Positions 5,558 to 7,803 of a stretch of 7,803 nt of DNA are shown one piece after another. The stretch comes from NBML01 sp029939535 (GTDB lineage Bacteria; Desulfobacterota; Desulfobacteria; Desulfobacterales; Desulfobacteraceae). Within the stretch, counting starts at the first letter, position 1. Every line of letters begins with the position of its first letter. Location: positions 1-7,803 of the forward strand of contig JAOZST010000181.1 of the NCBI GenBank assembly GCA_029939535.1, in the 5' to 3' direction. Position numbers and translations under genes: made by a program. The notes beneath the pieces are model-generated. The model did no database searches, had not been told where the DNA came from, and worked only from the letters and a program-made list of their open reading frames with translations.

Positions 5558-7350
5558 TGAAATTTTTGGATACAGATAAAAAAATAGCAGTCATAAGAAA
5601 AAAAATGGCAGAAAGGAATATAGCAGCAATTGTGTTTCCCAGCAATGATCCCCACCAGAGTGAATATGTGGCAGCCCATTGGCAGACAAGGCAATGGCTG
5701 ACTGGTTTTACCGGGTCTGCGGGTACAGCCGTGGTTACAAAAAATAATGCTGTCCTGTGGACTGATTCCCGCTATTGGATCCAGGCCAGGGCCCAGATAG
5801 AGGGGTCTATCTTTGAGTTGTTCAAGCAGGGTGAGAATAATGTCCCGAATTTTGATAAATGGTTGTGGGAAAATTTTGAAAAAGGGGATGTCATTGCCAT
5901 GGACGGTAATGTTGTTTCTGCTGGCGATATAAAAAGATACAAGACCCTGTTCAAGGAAAAAGAGATCAAGCTGGACACGGGTACTGATTTGATTCCAGAG
6001 CTGATTTCACAATTATGGACGGACCGGCCTCCCATGCCGGCTTCCCGAGCCTGGATTCTGGAAGACACCTATGCGGGAAGAACCAGGATTGAAAAGCTGG
6101 GACAGATCCGGGAGGCCATGGGAAAAAAAGGAGCAGATACCCACCTTATTACTACTTTGGACGATATTGCCTGGACCTTTAATCTAAGGGGGGATGATGT
6201 TCACACCAACCCGGTGAATATTGCCTTTGCCCTTATAAAAAAGGACAGGGCCATTCTTTTTATCAACCCGGATAAGGTTGACAGGGATCTTGCAGTAAAA
6301 TTGCAAAAGGACGGCATTGACCTTTTGCCCTATGACATGGTTATAGAAACTTTAGCCGGTCTTGGGAACCAGGCCGGCATAATGATGGACCCGGACACTG
6401 TCAGTTATAACCTTTATAAAGCCGTGGGAAATAAAACCAGGATCATTGAAAAAATAAATCCATCCACAAAACTCAAGGCAGTGAAAAATGAAATTGAGAT
6501 CGGACATATACGCAACACAGCCGTAAAAGACGGAATTGCCATGGTTAATTTTCTTTTCTGGCTTGAGAATACAGATACCCGGGTTTCAGAAGTCAGTGCT
6601 GCCAAAAAATTATATGAACTCCGCAAAGAGCAAAAGGATTTTATTAGCATCAGCTTTGATCCCATAATGGCCTTTTTGGAACACTCTGCCATGTGCCATT
6701 ATGGAGCCACTTCACAAACCGATAGGGTTTTACAAAAAACAGGTATGTTTCTATCGGATTCAGGAGGCAATTATCTTACAGGTACCACAGATATCACCCG
6801 GACAATAAATCTTGGTACACCCACAAAACAGGAAATCATGGACTATACCCTGGTACTCAAGGGGCATATTGCCGTGGCCACTGCATTGTTTCCCAAGGGC
6901 ACCAAAGGATTTCAGATTGATACCCTGGCCCGTCAGTTCCTTTGGAAAGAGGGGATGAATTTTGGCCATGGCACCGGTCATGGTGTGGGTTTCTTTCTCT
7001 GTGTCCATGAAGGGCCTGCCAGGATCAGTCCCCATCCAGTGGATGTGGAATTGAAAAAAGGAATGCTTTTAACCAATGAACCCGGGCTTTACAGGGAAAA
7101 CAGCTATGGTATCCGCCTTGAAAGCATGATCCTGGTGGATGAGGCCCATGAAACTGAATTTGGCCTTTTCATGAAATTTGAGAACATGACCCTGTGCCAT
7201 TTTGAAAAGTCTTTGATGGACAAGGATCTGCTTACAAGCCAGGAAATTGACTGGGTAAACTCTTACCACCAAGGGGTATATGAAAAATTGAGTCCCAAAC
7301 TGGAACCAGATGTAAGAAAATGGCTTAAAACAAAGACAGACCTGCTATAA
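5557..7350 (+). CDS. Xaa-Pro aminopeptidase, three-domain aminopeptidase P of peptidase family M24
   Basis: Cytosolic metallopeptidase (no signal peptide) that removes the N-terminal residue from peptides whose second residue is proline. The 597 residues match the long three-domain form related to human XPNPEP1: a creatinase-like N-domain (about 5-140, with the family start PSNDPHQSEY at 28-37), a second creatinase-like domain (about 160-305), the pita-bread M24 catalytic domain (about 310-535) and a C-terminal aminopeptidase P region (about 540-597). All five metal ligands are present: Asp401 (DSG), Asp412 (TTD), His475 (GTGHGVG), Glu508 (NEPG) and Glu522 (GIRLES). The catalytic histidines are His381 and His484. 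An active dimanganese enzyme is therefore expected, by family analogy. The listed start is the ATG; a TTG nine bases downstream has the better ribosome binding site. The gene is divergent from livK and converges on the TraB-like gene 32 bases away. Confidence 0.96.
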   Translation: MKFLDTDKKIAVIRKKMAERNIAAIVFPSNDPHQSEYVAAHWQTRQWLTGFTGSAGTAVVTKNNAVLWTDSRYWIQARAQIEGSIFELFKQGENNVPNFDKWLWENFEKGDVIAMDGNVVSAGDIKRYKTLFKEKEIKLDTGTDLIPELISQLWTDRPPMPASRAWILEDTYAGRTRIEKLGQIREAMGKKGADTHLITTLDDIAWTFNLRGDDVHTNPVNIAFALIKKDRAILFINPDKVDRDLAVKLQKDGIDLLPYDMVIETLAGLGNQAGIMMDPDTVSYNLYKAVGNKTRIIEKINPSTKLKAVKNEIEIGHIRNTAVKDGIAMVNFLFWLENTDTRVSEVSAAKKLYELRKEQKDFISISFDPIMAFLEHSAMCHYGATSQTDRVLQKTGMFLSDSGGNYLTGTTDITRTINLGTPTKQEIMDYTLVLKGHIAVATALFPKGTKGFQIDTLARQFLWKEGMNFGHGTGHGVGFFLCVHEGPARISPHPVDVELKKGMLLTNEPGLYRENSYGIRLESMILVDEAHETEFGLFMKFENMTLCHFEKSLMDKDLLTSQEIDWVNSYHQGVYEKLSPKLEPDVRKWLKTKTDLL

Positions 7351-7363
7351 ATTTGCTTTGTTG

Positions 7364-7376
7364 TGCCTGCCAGGCA
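7364..7376. repeat. Short inverted repeat between convergent genes
   Basis: TGCCT-GCC-AGGCA forms a five-pair hairpin with a three-base loop in the 32-base space between the aminopeptidase stop and the TraB-like stop. Neither strand has a T-run directly after it, so it is not a standard intrinsic terminator. Its place between two 3' ends makes a weak bidirectional termination role possible. Confidence 0.3.
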
Positions 7377-7382
7377 TGGAGA

Positions 7383-7803
7383 TTATTGGTTTTGTACAAG
7401 AAAACCCTGTTTTTTGAGCATGGCCAGCAGGCCGTTTTCTCCTGCAATATGGGCCGCACCTACAAGAATAAATTCAACTTCAGGTGTGGCAGCCATGGCT
7501 TTTATCCTGGGCAGCCAAACAAGATTACGCCCCAGAATAATGGTCTGGTAAAGGTCTGGGAAATCTTTTTTCAAAGGAGCAAGGACTGCCTTGTCAAAGG
7601 TAGGGTTGTCTCCTTTTTTCCAGGAAGTTTTCATGACTGAAATAAGGTTGGGCAGATTTTCCAAATCCTTGAGAATATAGGCAATTATTTTATCTTCATT
7701 GCCTTTTCCCAGGTTTTCAACAAAAGAAACCTGTTCTTCAATGCTTTCAAGATACAGCATCTTTTTATTGTCTTTAATAGCCTTGTCAGAATAGAATTCA
7801 TCT
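7383..7803 (-). CDS. TraB/GumN-family protein, C-terminal part (partial)
   Basis: The reading frame is open to the right edge. It can be read from 7802, adding DEFYSDKAIKDNKK before the internal Met at 7758-7760, so the true start lies outside the window and 139 residues are visible. The segment NKKMLYLESIEEQVSF matches the family's central LEtxexQ block. The end, RNLVWLPRIKAM...FILVGAAHIAGENGLLAMLKKQGF, matches the C-terminal hallmark (RN...M, then VGaxHlxGxxGlxxxLxxxGy) of the TraB/GumN family (Pfam TraB, PF01963). Members share a fold with the Tiki metalloproteases, but the bacterial GumN-like branch has no settled biochemical role; many are exported or lipid-anchored. Whether this one has a signal peptide cannot be seen. 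The gene is convergent with the aminopeptidase, so no operon link is implied. Confidence 0.85.
   Translation of the reverse strand, partial: DEFYSDKAIKDNKKMLYLESIEEQVSFVENLGKGNEDKIIAYILKDLENLPNLISVMKTSWKKGDNPTFDKAVLAPLKKDFPDLYQTIILGRNLVWLPRIKAMAATPEVEFILVGAAHIAGENGLLAMLKKQGFLVQNQ

Noticed and set aside
7353..7640. Plus-strand open frame just after the aminopeptidase
   Set aside because: It is antisense to the TraB/GumN-family gene, whose C-terminal family hallmark is clear on the minus strand.
7383..7760. TraB-like gene as a complete 125-residue protein starting at 7760
   Set aside because: The frame continues open to the window edge and the added residues fit the family block before LYLESIEEQ, so the Met at 7758-7760 is internal and the gene is partial.
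1..7803. A new defence, mobile or otherwise undescribed system
   Set aside because: Every sizeable gene falls in a well-known family (ABC permease, LivKHMGF, M24 aminopeptidase, TraB/GumN). I saw no transposase, integrase, direct-repeat array, tRNA-like fold or unusual domain fusion.

Overview
The window reads as ordinary bacterial chromosome of moderate-to-low GC with AT-rich gaps between genes. Protein style, gene order and base composition suggest a Gram-negative, possibly a sulfate-reducing Desulfobacteria-type organism. That is an impression from the sequence alone; nothing in the window fixes the taxon.

Layout. Positions 1-179 (+) are the last 58 codons of a PotC-like (spermidine/putrescine-type) ABC permease. 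It converges on a complete five-gene branched-chain amino acid ABC transporter read on the minus strand from about 5213 down to 273. In transcription order this is livK (binding protein), livH and livM (permeases), livG and livF (ATPases), the same order as the Escherichia coli livKHMGF operon. A 343-base AT-rich gap (5214-5556) carries a good sigma70-like promoter for livK. It separates livK from a divergently read, full-length three-domain Xaa-Pro aminopeptidase of family M24 (5557-7350, +). Converging on that gene from the right edge is the C-terminal part of a TraB/GumN-family protein (7383 to beyond 7803, -).

How the genes work together. LivK would capture leucine, isoleucine, valine or a related amino acid in the periplasm and deliver it to the LivH/LivM channel, powered by LivG/LivF. 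A strong two-part hairpin followed by a short U-run lies just after livK and before livH. It is well placed as a leaky terminator giving more binding protein than membrane complex. The aminopeptidase removes N-terminal residues preceding proline in the cytosol; with livK it shares only the divergent intergenic region, so a joint role in peptide and amino-acid use is inference.

I found no mobile element, CRISPR array, tRNA, rRNA or convincing new system. The items most worth a second look are the livK-livH hairpin, the start codons of the aminopeptidase and livF, the extra N-terminal membrane segment of LivH, the Glu-to-Asp change in the LivK pocket, and an unexplained small ORF in the 5214-5556 gap.
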